Source: Monilinia fructicola
Taxonomy: Eukaryota > Ascomycota > Leotiomycetes > Helotiales > Sclerotiniaceae
DNA: 64,000 bases
NCBI GenBank assembly: GCA_008692225.1
Contig: VICG01000007.1
Coordinates: 2,018,501 to 2,082,500, forward strand
Direction of reading: 5' to 3'
The translations under genes were made by a program, and so were the position numbers. Shown here one piece after another: positions 37,483 to 50,184 of the stretch. The notes beneath the pieces were generated by a model. That model worked only from the letters and a program-made list of their open reading frames with translations, did no database searches and was not told the origin of the DNA. Every line of letters begins with the position of its first letter. The first letter of the stretch is position 1.

Positions 37483-40400
37483 TGATAATATAATATAATT
37501 TTGATATATCTGTATCAAGATGTATATATGTAGAGCTTTTGCTCTTACTCGTAGCCGCATGGATCTTTAGCTCAATCATACTATTGCATCATGATACGGC
37601 TGTTGTCTGGAGCGAGTAATACCTTTATCTATTTCGTCCAGATTCAAGTGCTCGTTGTACCTTTGGAGTGCTGCTGCTATAATTATAGCATGTGATCACG
37701 CCGAAAGATCCTCCAAGACCATAGCTGCCTGTATATAAAGGAGCGCCTGCAAAACCAAAGTTGCGATAGAATTACCAACAGTTGTACATCAGTATGATAT
37801 ACGCCTACAAAGCAAAATTCGAATTCATTCCAGTAGAAAATTATCCGATGAATTGATTTTGAACCATATTAAAGGCCGAAACCAATCCTCCCTATCCTAA
37901 CTCCGGATAGGGATGATGATTATAGTGAGTACAGGCTGCCATCTTGTACATATTAAGTCTGATTGCTGGCCAAACTGGATTGTATTATTTGGTATTCCAT
38001 GACCTACCCTCGATGTACTTGATCCAAGGACACCAGCAGCGGGATAATTATATAATATTGGAATGCGTATAAGCCATAAAAGCCATAAAAGCAATTCAAA
38101 TAATGAAACTAAAAGAGTTCAAACAATGAACTGATATACTTAGTAAGACACACTTTAATCACCGCTATATTCCAACTAATTTTACACCCATTTCAATGAA
38201 GTATAGATTCTGGCATACATTATCGAAAGATGCACATCACGAAACAAATCGCATGTTTAAAGAAACGGCCTTGTAGGAAATGCAGCAGAGAATCATCGAG
38301 ATATCTTATCAACACAAATTTGTGTTTTTAACATCCTTCGACTCTTGAGATCGATAATAAAGGTAGTCTTTAAAACCCAGCTTGATATTGATGGCCTCTT
38401 AATACTTAAGAGCAAGGCTTACATTGATCTGGAATCTGAAATAAACAGAGGCATGTGACAAAGTAGTGAGTAGAGGTAAACAGTAAATATCACAATCAAG
38501 TAGTCAGACGCGAACCAACAATAAATCACGTAAACAACTATCAACTTTGATACTCTGCCGCCACGAATGCAATTGCCTATCAAAATATGGGACATATACA
38601 TATCAAACTGCAGCCCTACCCATCAATAATGACATCCGGGATATGGCCTTATCTAAAACTCGCCACAATCCTTTGAAATTTGAATGATTGGAATTTTCCA
38701 ACGTATTTTGTATTTGTTTATCGATAGGCATACGCATATAAGATGAGAATGTGGATAGAATCGATATGCAATGGAATGTGGAACGTGGAGTGCCCAGTGG
38801 TGATGCGGGGTAAATTTTAACGAGTACCTACTTGTAGCAGTCGTTTGAATTGATATTGAAATATGGGTTGGTATTGAATTATGAATTGGAATGCTTGAAG
38901 ATAACGTTGGAAGAATGTTATCGCATTGTGAGGTAATTGATGTATTAGCCATTCCTCGTTTTTGTATGAGACTGACTGATAAAAGCTCTAGATATATGCC
39001 CAATCTTTTTGCTCCTAGCTAGTGATGAATAGGAATCCCGTAGCCGAAAAAGAAAAGTGCCTCTCAATAATAAAGCATATCTGCGACGAGAACAAACCAA
39101 GTGACGCCACTATTAGCAGATTGAATGCCACTAGACCTTTCCAGCCTTATTCCAGAATAAATAGGTGATTACATAAAATAAGGACCGGACTGAATGGCAC
39201 GTTCCTTTCGGACACCATTGTCAATAGCAGCAAACTAACTATAGCTTCAGATCCATCGGGGTCTCGCCAGCGCAGGGTTGCAATGGTACCTATCCTCAAG
39301 ACATCTCATAATTCAAAGATGGCAAGCATGAAACACGAATACCAACAGCACACTTGTGCATTTGTCACTTGGCTGAATTTGTGGATTGTTCATTATTCAA
39401 GATTCATGAAGGTTTCGAGGTGGATGGGAACCTCGAGAATGTCGCGTCGCTTGGACAGGAAAGTGCACACGTGAGCGGATTGAACGGATATCCATGGATA
39501 CACACTGCGCCTCAGCTTTCCAAGGTCCACGTTACGCCCATGAACCGTTTCCATCCTATCGGAAATACTGAAAATCAACCCGTCAACAAGCGCATGCAAT
39601 GAAGGAAACTATCGCTTTTGCTTAAAGTTTGTTCTTATTTTTTGATTTGAGCATCGACACAACTATGACGTTTCTACCAACGCATCATCCCCCCGATATG
39701 CAAGTGAACGAACTAAATGCTGTAGTATGTATAAACTTTATGCAACTCTTGCAAGGATAACTAAGGAGGAGACAAGCGGGAGGGCTAACAACGAATCACA
39801 ATGCGGTGCCTTGGTTAAGTCAGGGGTAACCTTAAAGTCAGCCAAGAAGAGACGGTGGAAGCCAAACGAGCCAGTTTTTAACGGGCGTGAAAGGGACGGC
39901 TGAGCCCGTATTATTAAATAAGTTTTATCCTCTGGTTGTGCGCCGGTTTTTTTTAGAAGCAGGACCCAATGGCCGGTAGTGTGATTTTAAAGGTTGAGAT
40001 TCATCTGGGAATGAAATGGATGAAATGGACGAAATGGATGAAATGAAAGAAATGAAACGTGAGGATACGAGCGATTGAGATTTGTTGCCGTCGATCAGAT
40101 CTGAAATTGGTTTTGGTCTGGATGTTCTTGGAAATATTTTGGGGGTGGGAGTGGAGAGAGGCGAGATATATTTGGTAATTTGTTCTTCGTATCGATTTCG
40201 TTGGCTCATGGTGTGTGCGTGATGAATGTGGAAGTTGTGTCGCACATCCTCACGAAGTTGTGATGGCAACGTGGAAATATCGTGAATTCGTAGACATCAA
40301 TAAGCGAGTAAGGGTTGACCTTGACCGGGCACAATGAATGACCTCGGGAGGGTTGAATTGAATTGGCGAGTACAGAGGAGACTGTGATCGTGTGAGCATC

Positions 40401-41830
40401 ATCCATGGATTGCAAGTGTCAAGTGTCAAGTGTAACGGGAGAGTCTTGCCGCGAGGACTCGTAGTTGAAGCTAGGATCATCTAAATTTTAACCGTGACAT
40501 GGCGAAGTTGAGGACGAAGGACGAAATTCCTCATTTGGCTGCGTTTCTTCAGCCTTTCGTCAGCTCTGTACTCTGCACCACCACAGTGACCACACCTACC
40601 TAGTGCACTTCCACTTCATGTGCTCAATCATACTACACGATTGTCGACTTCAAATTCTTCCCTGCCATATCATACCGTATGGTTCATGAGGGTCAAACAA
40701 CATACCTAGGTAATCAAGGATACATCATGCTGATACCCCCACCACAGAAAAAGGACTATTGCCATGTTATGATTGTGGTTATTAGATTAAAATTTGAGAC
40801 TCGTCATGAACCACGACTTCAATCAATAACTCCAAAATCCCCAGATCATAGATCACGACATGGAAAAATTATCTATCATGTTCCTTATCTTGGCTTCGTC
40901 CAGCTTCAATAGGAGAGGTTCGCAAATCATGAGATCTATCTCCAGAAGCTTAGATAGGGTACCTAGGTATCTCTCGATCGATACCCCCTGGCTTGCTGAA
41001 TGGTCTCGAATCTCGACTCCGCCACTTCTTCCGCAGTCAGTAGGACACTGAGCACAGGAAACGTACCTTGAGACGAATTGATACGTACTCGCATGAGATA
41101 CACCACCTCACTCCTCGTAGGCTCCGCGGCGAGTAAAATAAAGTTCTTGCTCGAATTCTCTGAGTGATTCTATATTTGAGGAGTTCTTCCTTGGGCTTGA
41201 GTAAGATGAAACTAGGGAACGGGACTTTGGATCTAGGATACGTTTGTTGGAACTTGCAGAAACCCCAAGACCGAATATTGAAAGATCTCCGGCCTCTTTC
41301 TCCAAGCCCCAAGGTCTTTACTCCAGAAATGGGAAGATCCAGTGGAGAGTCATTAGAGATAGTCATTGTTGGAAGCCAAATGGTTACGTGCTCTTCATCT
41401 ACGGAGTGAGAGAGATTTTGAAGATGCTTGCACCATCCGTTGGTCAGCCGAAATTAGAAGTTTGGAAGTTGCAGGTGGGCACAGAAAGAGACGAAAGATC
41501 AGATGTACGGAGGAGAAAGGTTTCCATGAATTTCAAAGTTAGTGGAGATGTCTTTGGTGAAACGGAAACGGAAACGTATCGAGGATGGGATTCTTATTAA
41601 TGCAACTTGGAAATGGAGTTGTGGTCGGTTGATGGGATGAACGGCCAAATAATAATTTATGGGGAGATGTTCTTGATGTACTCCGTAAATTTGTTTTTTT
41701 CTACTCCGTACAATAACTTCGGTCGGATTAATGATAAATACCAAATCCATATCATATGTTGGTTACGAAGGTATTCATCAAAAGAATTTATTCATCTAAG
41801 TCATAATACGAGTAGAATCTGATTTAGCGT
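37483..41830. other. Gene-poor spacer
   Basis: Nothing convincingly coding. Palindromes ATCCATGGAT occur at 39,490 and 40,401; ACCTAGGT-type motifs occur at 40,704 and 40,961; TACTCCGTA at 41,679 and TACTCCGT at 41,702. A 94-codon frame on the minus strand (39,925-40,209, MSQRNRYEEQITKY) is possible but unsupported. A GAAATGGATGAAATGG run lies near 40,010-40,055. Confidence 0.5.
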
Positions 41831-41834
41831 TGAA

Positions 41835-41965
41835 TGGTAAATGTAAATGGTGAATGGTAAATGGTAAATGGTAAATGGTAAATAGTAAATGGTAAATGGT
41901 AAATAAATGGTAAATGGTAAATAATAAATGGTAAATAGTAAATGATAAATAGTAATATTGAATGT
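41835..41965. repeat. TAAATGG heptanucleotide array
   Basis: About a dozen imperfect copies of TGGTAAA, with ATAGTAA and ATAATAA variants, then a TTGAATG run. No coding content. Confidence 0.9.
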
Positions 41966-44288
41966 TGAATGTTTAATAATATATAATTTTATCGATAAAA
42001 GATTCATATGTATATAGATAGGTTAGGTTGGTAGATAGGGGGAGGATGTAGGGTTAAATTTCAACCAATACCATCTACTCGAGTATCTACTACTATGCAT
42101 ATTCTAAATACGTAGGCAGGTAGGGAAATAAAAACAATATATCTCTCATCTCAATGTTTGCTTTTATTCAATGGCTTTGCTTGTTGTTTGTTTGAGCTCT
42201 ATATTATTATATACCTACCTGGTACCGAGGAAAAGAGAGAGAGAGAGAGAGAGAGACTGTATGTGTGTGTGTAATATGTATGAGTGAGAGAGTCTTATTT
42301 TGTTTAAAGTGAGTGAACCCCTGATTCATGGATTACCCGATGATTAATTTATTATAAATGATTCATTTATCTGGATTCTGGTTCTTCAATCTGATGACAC
42401 CTCATCTATTATTCCCTAGTACATACCTAGTACATACCTCTTACCTGCCTCCTTACTACCTGATATCTATAAGTAGGTACAAGAGGACAAGAGGGACCTC
42501 TACCGCTCTCTCTACCCAGCTAGTCAGATATCTTTTATCCATCAACTTGTCGCTTCCCATATTCTTACCTAAGCCAAGAAAGAATCTTGGAGTAGCTGGA
42601 GGTATCTGTAAGACTGTAACCTACCTAATTCAGGACTGTCTCTACTTTTCCCGTACAGTTTTATTAACCAAGACCAAATGCTAAGATTGAAGCTCCGAAC
42701 CACTTCAGTCTTTTATAAATCTTGGACGATATGTTGAAATGTCATATGAGCCCAGGTGTGATGATATACTGTAATAAGTATGGTATGCGTGCCCAGTAAC
42801 TTTGGTAGTAGTCACCATCCATGGATCCCAATGATCCCATCCATTCCATCCATCCCAAGCTTATGTCATCCATATTATATTATCACCCATATTATATTAT
42901 CATCCATATCATATTATCACCCATATCATATTATCACCCATATCACCCAATATCACCCAATCATCCATATCATCCATACCACCGTACCAAGACCAAGTCG
43001 TTTACCCATGCTGCAAATCCCAAATACAAAATGAATTTAATGTTTTGACTTCCATCTAAGCAATCCATGGATCTTTTATATTACTAAACAAGGTTAAGCT
43101 CAACGCTAACGGACCCTAGGATCGTAGGAACCCACACTAGGACAATTCCCTTAGTCTCCCCATTTTCTGCATTCTGATTGGTCTCCTTCAATATTTGGTA
43201 CCTGGATCTAATTTTCATTCCTTGGCTCTGAGTGGTTCCGTTGCGATCAATCCAGCTTTGTTCACCCCTTCTTGCTTTCGTTCCCTAGCCACGTCTAGCA
43301 TCCACATCCACATCCACATCCATCCACATCCATCCACATCCACATCCATATTCACCTCCTCTTGTCCCCGGTACTATTCTGTCGTTGCCCTTGAATATCT
43401 TGTCTTATCTCCTCGTTTCCGCGATCCTTCTCCCTTTACTCTGTACACCTTTCCCACCTTTTCCCTTTACCCTTTACCACCTTACACCTACATCTCAGAG
43501 CCAACCTCATCAACCCTCTTTTTCAAAAGCATTCCCTCCCAACTGAGAGTTGTTATCCTGCACAAATAAACAACTCTCTACCACATTCATTTGGAACAGC
43601 GACGACTATTATCTCAAAAAAGAACTACAGTAAACAAAAAACTACCATTCTCTCTTCTCTCAATTTCTAATCTTAATACATCAACACTACAAATCCAATA
43701 ATCAAACCTCAGAAATTCATTCATTATCCTCTTCAACCCTCAACCCTCAACCCTCAATCCTCAATCCTCAACCCTCCCTCCTCCTCCTCCCAGCGATACC
43801 TCGACTCAATTTGTTCATCAAAAGTATCCTCATCCTACAAATTATCTCTTCACCCCAGAAACAGATCATTCATTTAGAGTGAATCGTTGAAATTGGGTCA
43901 GATAGAGTCAACGTCAAGGTATGTAATGGAATCGCCTCGTATTCTTTGTTATTCATTCACCGTCCCGTCCCGCAATTCCCCCCCATTAAATCTTCATTTC
44001 CGGGTCTTGTCAGTGGTCTCCACGGCTGTTGTTATCCTACTTTGGCCTCACCTCACCTCATCTCAATTTAGAGTTGTCAATTGAATTGTCGTATCATGGA
44101 TCGGAAATGCTAATATCTTCTCTTCAACTTTGAAGTCAATTTCCATCTCCACTTCGACCCAATTCTCAAACCATCAAGAGATAATAATCATTGACTACAC
44201 GCCCAATTAACCTTTTTTAAGAGTCATCGAAGTTCGGAATCAGAAAACCTTTTAGTGTATCCCTATCACAAGAGTCCACTTCTTCACG
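41966..44288. other. Spacer and probable 5' leader of the SUN gene
   Basis: A GA run (42,234-42,255), CATATTAT/CCATATCA repeats (42,868-42,975), a CCACAT run (43,300-43,350) and a CAACCCT run (43,735-43,785) occur. From about 43,150 to 44,280 the plus strand is pyrimidine-rich, as in long 5' leaders of highly expressed fungal wall genes. Short open frames (43,195-43,569) are Pro/Ser translations. No gene seen. Confidence 0.5.
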
Positions 44289-45721
44289 ATGAAGTTCAAT
44301 ACAGCTACAGTTGCGCTTTTGAGCGTTGCTGGTGTCGCAATTGCGCAACCCCATAACCACAACCACAACCATAACCATCAACATCGTCATCCAGCCAGGG
44401 CAAACAAGGTGGAACATCGTGATTATGATTATATATCGGTGACGGAAGTTTTGCCAGGTCCCGTCGAGACAGTTTACATGCTCAACGGAAAGCATATCTC
44501 TCTGGCCGACGTTCAAGCTGGATTGGCATCAGGAAAAATATGTTTTGATTGGAGACGACGTGATTGCAGATGCGCCATCGGCTACTAACTGGCGCAGTGG
44601 ATCGGCCTATGTCGCAACTTCTACAGCTGCTCCTACCACTCCAGCTACCACTTCTTCAAGCACGCCTTATTCTTCTACCAGCCCTGTTGTCAAGACTGCT
44701 GGAGAATTTATCGAGGTCTCATCATCCTTCACCAAATCGAGTGGCCATCACTCCAAGTCTTCAACCAGTACCAGTGCATGCAGCTGCTACTTCCTCGTCA
44801 AGCAGCTCATATTCCTCAAGCAGCTCCGGCGATTGGCCCGACTTTCCCAAGTGGTACAATTCCTTGTTCGACCTTCCCATCGAAGTATGGTCCAATTTCT
44901 GTTGATTACCTTGGTTTGGATGGATGGATTGGAATTCAAAGCACCCCTGGCTACACTACCTCTGCTTCTGAAATCGTGACCATTAATACCGTCACAAAGG
45001 GTGGATGTGTTAAAGGTGCTTTCTGCTCTCTATGCCTGCGCAGCTGGTTACCAAAAATCGCAATGGCCTTCCGCACAAGGAAGTACTGGTGAATCGATTG
45101 GTGGCCTGTACTGCAACGCTGACGGCATGGCTTTGAATTGTCGCGACCTTCTGTCAAGCAACTCTGCATTGCTGGAGCAGGATCTGTCAAGGTTCAAAAC
45201 AAACTCGACAACATTGTTTCTGTTTGCCGTACTGACTACCCTGGTCTCGAGGCTGAAACCGTTCCATTGGCCACTTCCCCTGGTAACACTTACGACTTGA
45301 CCTGCCCAGATGCCAGCAACTATTATTCATGGGAAGGCTTCCAACTTCGGCACAATACTACATCAACCCACAAGGAACTGAAACTTCTGAAAGCATGTGT
45401 CTGGGATCTGCTGGTGGAAATGTTGGTAACTGGGCTCCTGTCAATGCTGGTGTTGGTCGAGATACATCTGGTACCACTTGGTTGTCAATCATCCCCAACA
45501 CCCCAACCAACACCTACGGAACCTTGAACTTTACCATTACCATCGAAGGTGACGTCTCTGGGAAATGTTCGTACTCATCTGGAACATACTATAACAATGG
45601 CGTTGAATCTTCAACAGGCTGCACCGTAAGTCGATCGATACATTCAGATGTGGGTCATAAGCTAACAAATGACTAGGTCTCTATTACTTCGGGCGGTACT
45701 GCCACTTACGTCTTCTCATAG
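44289..45721 (+). CDS. SUN-family secreted wall glycosidase (GH132), frame broken by about eight indels
   Basis: SUN proteins (Sun4, Sim1, Uth1, Aspergillus Sun1) act on beta-1,3-glucan during septation and wall remodelling. The ATG gives a signal peptide (MKFNTATVALLSVAGVAIA), then a His/Asn-rich stretch (HNHNHNHNHQHRH), a Ser/Thr linker and the SUN domain: PCSTFPSKYGP, LGLDGWIGIQ, KGGCVKGAFCS, ACAAGYQKSQWPSAQGSTG, GGLYCN, VCRTDYPGLEAE, NTYDLTCPDASNYYSWEG, TSAQYYINPQGTETSE, GNWAPVNAGVGRD and FTITIEGDVSGKCSY. A clean intron (45626-45676) leads to VSITSGGTATYVFS and the stop. The frame changes near 44541, 44775, 44850, 45032, 45131 and 45341, plus a compensated pair near 45392-45408. With these corrected the exons sum to 460 codons. 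Conservation on both sides of every break argues against long-term decay. Confidence 0.88.
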
Positions 45722-48679
45722 GCGGACGCTTGAGGTCCTCGAGTTCCCTTTTTAAAATTTCCGCTGCACATACTGTTTTCTTTTCGCGCGCATATCCATG
45801 ATTGCGATTTATGATCGTTGTAGTCAATTTTTCTTTACACGCCCTCGAGTTATTCTCAGACTCTGATGTTCGAATGTACGCTCGACTTGCAACCTTCGAA
45901 CCTTCGAACAAATTTGTCAATAAGATACCCTTTTCATATGGTCTCTGAATATACTTGGTTGTGGCATCTTTTCCTTTGTAATAAAATGTCCCTAATGTTT
46001 TTACATTATTGAAGTTGAGAGGCCATTTGGGTGTTGGAAAACAACGTTCGAGATGGTTGTTTAGGCATGGATGAATTTCTCGAGTGATTTGTGGGCGTGG
46101 TTGTGGTTGTGGTTGTGAGTGGGTGCATAAAAAAGTTGTGTTCTCAGCAGATGGATGTTTATACGATAAGAGGAAAGCCTTCTTTCCTTGAAGCGATCAC
46201 CTTGGTTAACTCTTCTACGTATTCTGTTACGCATTTTGAAGGAGACGTGCTCCTGGACAGAGTGCCCCTCTATTCCTACGGCATTTTATTGATTTGCCGC
46301 AGGCACTCTTGCATATGTTTTCATACTGGCTACAAATGTTTTGAAGGAGCTCATACGGAACGTAAAATGGCACCATATCTTTCCTTTCTAGAGAGAAATG
46401 GTAGAGAGCTCTTAGGCTTGCTTTTCTTTTGTGGATGTGAATAGCAAATTTGACGGCGGAGACTGCAGAATATGGTACATGTATCAATACAAGTAGTCTA
46501 GCTGGCCACACACAGAAACAGGAAACAAAGGAGATCTGTTACACTCTACTTATTCTACCTTTTCACGACAGATGATGAGATAATTTTTGAGAACAGGAAA
46601 ATCCGAAACAACTAAATGGAAGATTCCGATGAACGTGTGTGGCCCTGTTTCGTGTATACAATAATTTAATAATTCTTTTGGCAATCTATTTCATTGGTGA
46701 GGGTACATGGCAATTTATTCATCCAACCATCTGTGAATGCGTGTGATGATTGTCGCAGGATAAGATTCCAAAATTCAACTGAAGTATGAATGAAAAGATC
46801 AGCAGCAGAGTCGATCCATACTAAACAGTATAGTACAGTATAGTTAGTGCAGTGAGTGCAGTGCAGTGCAGTGCAGTCAGTGCAGTATAGTACAATACCT
46901 ACCAGGTCCTGCTGTACAAGTAACCCCCCAGGCCTTAACTTGGCATACGGAGTATATATATATATAGTATATCTCCTCGCAACCCCAAGATATCTATCTA
47001 TCTATCTCCAGGGCTATCTATCTATCGACCCACCTAGTACTAGGTAAAAGGTAGGAGGTAGGAGGTAGGAGGTAGGAGGTATCTACCTACCCACCGCCAG
47101 GGAACCATCTATCTATCTATCTATCTATCCCGACGTCTTCCTTGTAGCAATCGATGCGTTAATCGATGCGTGAATCAAAATTGGAAATCCCATACTTTAG
47201 ATTCCTTAAACTATCCTGAGTAGAATATTTATATCATTGGTGATTTCTTTGTTTTTGGGGGGGGGGAAAGGGGAGGGGTTTTTGATAAGGGTTTTTTTGG
47301 GGGGGGGGAGGAGGAGAGGGAGGAGAGGGAGGAGATTATATATTATCTAAATTAGACCTGGTTTTTTTTTCGATCGAGGGTTAGATTTTGTTTTTGTTTG
47401 TTTGTGTGTTTGTTTGTTGATGTGTTTTGGGTAAGGATTTTCTTTTTTGGTTGGTTGGTTGGTCGGTTGGTTCTTATAGCGTACTGTAGCATCTGGTGGG
47501 TGGATGGGGTGGAAGGAAGAAAGGGAGGGAGGAAAGAAGAGAGGCAGGGAGGGGGAAAGGTTTCTTTGCGGCTGGGTGGAAAGGTTTGGGAGGGTTTGGA
47601 GGGGGAGAAAGGGGGGTTTAAGCTTATTTTGATGTTTGGGTTTCTTGGGGGTGAGAGGGGGTGGAAGGGGAGAGATTGAGGATTGAGGATTGAGGATTGA
47701 GGATTGAGGATGGATGGATGATGTGGTTGGTGTTGTATCGGTACATTTCGTAGCGGATGTTGAGGATTACCTAGGTACCTACTCGAGTACTTGCACTGTA
47801 GAGAAATAAGGAATTGGACATTTACGAATCGTTTGTTTTGTCATTTGGGTGTAGAGTGAAGAGAGAGGAGGGGGAGGGCATACTAGCTTAGGTAGATCAC
47901 TACTAATAAGTACGTACTACAATAATAAGAAGCAGGTGGGTTGGAGATTTGAAGTAAATTACTGCATTGGGTTGAGTATTTGAGGTGCGTCTGCAGGTGG
48001 CTCCGCAACGTGTGGGTGGATTGGATTGGATTGGATTGATTGGATCGGACTCGAACTCAATTCAACTCAACTTGAATATATATGCATGCTCCGTCCGTAC
48101 AGTACAGTGCCATACTCTGTGCAAGCATACGATTTTGGTCAAAGGTTTACTTGCACTAATAACGATATTGACGTGCATGAAAGAACACCAAACGACAACA
48201 CAAAGCAGAAAGGAAGCACGCAATTGATTTTGAGGGAGTCGTAATCGCTTGGCTTGGCCTGCGGCTGGGGATTCTTTTGTTCCCTGGGCTTGGAGGGCTT
48301 GGGACGTGAGGTGTGAGGTCAGAGGCTTTGTTGCTGGGAATTGGGGATTGAGACGGGAACTTGGGTGGGGTCAAGGGCTTGCATCTGGTGGTGGATTGAT
48401 TGGGTGGATTGTTGGGATTGGACGATTGAACCGTTGCATTGCTGGACGAGGGATACACAGTACAGTATCGCAGTGCGTTGGATTGGCAGCGCATTGCATG
48501 GCAGCGATTAGCAATAGCAATTGGATGATCGCGAATTGCAGTGCTTGGTTCTGTGGGATTGGTCGGTTACGGACGGGGATTGCTGGGATTGCTGGGGTAG
48601 ACGCTGGTCCTGGGTGCTAGGATTCCAGGCATAGACGCAGTGTTTGTGTTTGTGCTTGTGCGAACAGCGGTGTCGCATC
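45722..48679. other. Three-kilobase spacer with G-rich and simple repeats
   Basis: No gene supported. Contains GCAGT/TAGTACAGT runs (46,828-46,890), CTAT runs (46,990-47,030, 47,105-47,128), GTAGGAG runs (47,048-47,080), strong G tracts (47,257-47,335), a purine-rich region (47,510-47,680), a GGATTGA run (47,678-47,712) and adjoining ACCTAGGT and ACTCGAGT motifs (47,769-47,788). The last several hundred bases should hold the promoter of the DUF202 gene. Confidence 0.55.
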
Positions 48680-50184
48680 ATGGATCGGGATGCGGGCTTG
48701 AGAACGGGAGAGAGGGGGAGGGGGGGGGAAATTCCGCAGATTTCGCCATCGCAGACCTCGCAGACCTCGCGCGAGAAAGTAAAGGTGCCTACGGATCAAC
48801 GTGGGAATGATAACGGGGAAGAGTTTTCGCAGAAAGATTTGAATAGGATACCGGCCAATTCGACGGATATTTGGCAATTGAGATCGGATACTCCGAATAG
48901 TCCGAAGACCGCGAGCACGTCGAATGCGAATATTGAAGCGGGATTGGGTGCGAATATATATACAGAGAGCCAGAGGCAGAACTCGAGTCCTGGAGGAAGG
49001 ACAGATAGTGCAAGTGGGAGTCGAAGTGGCAGTGCCAAGGGAAGTCTGAGAATCAAAGAGGGAAAGAGGCAGAGGATTAATAGTATCTTGGAGGAGGCGA
49101 GGAATAGAAAGGTGGCTATGAATACGAATGCTGGGAGAGGAGAAGGGGGCGAGGGTGTGAATGCGGGTTCTGGGAGGAGAGGAGGTGGCGAGGAGAGTTT
49201 GAGTCCTGGGACGAGAGCAAATGGGAATGGAATGGAAATGAATATACAACTGGCAGAGAAAGCAGAGCAGAGAGCAGCGCGGATGAAGAAACAAGCGTAT
49301 TACGACGCGGGTCTGATATAAACTATGGAGGTGTAGGTGTAGGAACCGCCACGCCCATCACCGCAGATGCAAATAGTGGACACAGTAGTGTGAAAAGAAA
49401 ATTTGGAACAAACACCAAAGACAAGAGAGGAGGAGTATGGGGAACGGGAAGGGGAAGAGGATATGGAGCTGGGGATGAGACGGGGGAAAATAATGATAGA
49501 GCGGCGAACGGCTATGAAAATGGCGGTGATGAAGATGTAGAAAGATCAAGCGGAAAGATTGGAAACTGGTGGAAGAAAATGACGGAGGAATATGGAAGCA
49601 TTGAATTGGAGAATAAAGGGAGTGTTGCGAGAGATCATTTGGCGCTTGGTTTGTAGTCTTGTTTCTTTCTCTCTCCCTAACCTTCCCTCACCCCACTCGT
49701 GATACTTTCTAATACGTTCGGGGAATCTAAGTTGGTTGCTAATTGCAGTGTGTGGATAGAAAGGACATTTTTGGCTTGGCTCCGCACTTCCCTCGCTTTC
49801 GCTAGTATTGGAATTGCCATCACTCAACTGTATGTCTCCTGCCCTTTGTTCCGTCTCCACAACTCACCCCAAGTCGGCTAACACTTCCTTCCTCGCAGTT
49901 TCCGCCTCAACACATCCTCTACGTCCTCGACACCAGCCCACTCAGATGCTACAACCCATCTCCGTCATCTCGGCAAACCCCTCGGCGCTACCTTCGTGGG
50001 CATCTCCATTCTGATGCTCTCGGTGGGTTTCCATCGATATTTCGAAGGGCAGTTTTATATTATTCGGGGAAAATTTCCGGCGAGTCGGGGGAGTATTGCG
50101 TTGGTGGCGGGGATCACGGGGATGTTGATGGTGACGAGTTTGGTGGTTGTGGTGGTGGGGAATAGGGGGGGTTGGGAGAGGTGA
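48680..50184 (+). CDS. Fungal DUF202 (YidH-like) membrane protein, one apparent frameshift
   Basis: The function of DUF202 proteins is not established; the domain also occurs in Vtc-type vacuolar proteins. Three exons: 48680-49648, 49760-49829 and 49899-50184. The first 300 or so residues are polar, Gly/Ser/Asn-rich and probably disordered. The conserved part begins [20 protein letters not shown], followed by [20 protein letters not shown] and three membrane spans ([53 protein letters not shown]) with [11 protein letters not shown] between the last two. Exon 1 lacks one base near 49,310 (a G tract in the codon for [11 protein letters not shown]); adding one base gives 441 residues in whole codons. 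The ATG at 48680 is the first in frame. Subcellular site is unknown, probably vacuole or plasma membrane. Confidence 0.85.

Noticed and set aside
37049..37579. Frames of 111-176 codons over the hexamer array
   Set aside because: They encode only MN, EY, FI or SY repeats in every frame and strand.
39925..40209. 94-codon minus-strand frame MSQRNRYEEQITKY
   Set aside because: Contains a Ser/Ile repeat made by a GAAATGGAT microsatellite and no known domain. Possible gene but unsupported.
43735..43790. CAACCCT repeat as interstitial telomere
   Set aside because: The unit is CCCTCAA, not the fungal telomeric CCCTAA, and it grades into ordinary pyrimidine-rich leader sequence.
48617..49294. 225-codon minus-strand frame opposite the DUF202 gene
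   Set aside because: Composition mirrors the Gly/Ser/Arg-rich plus strand, and the plus strand leads in frame (after one base) into a conserved domain.
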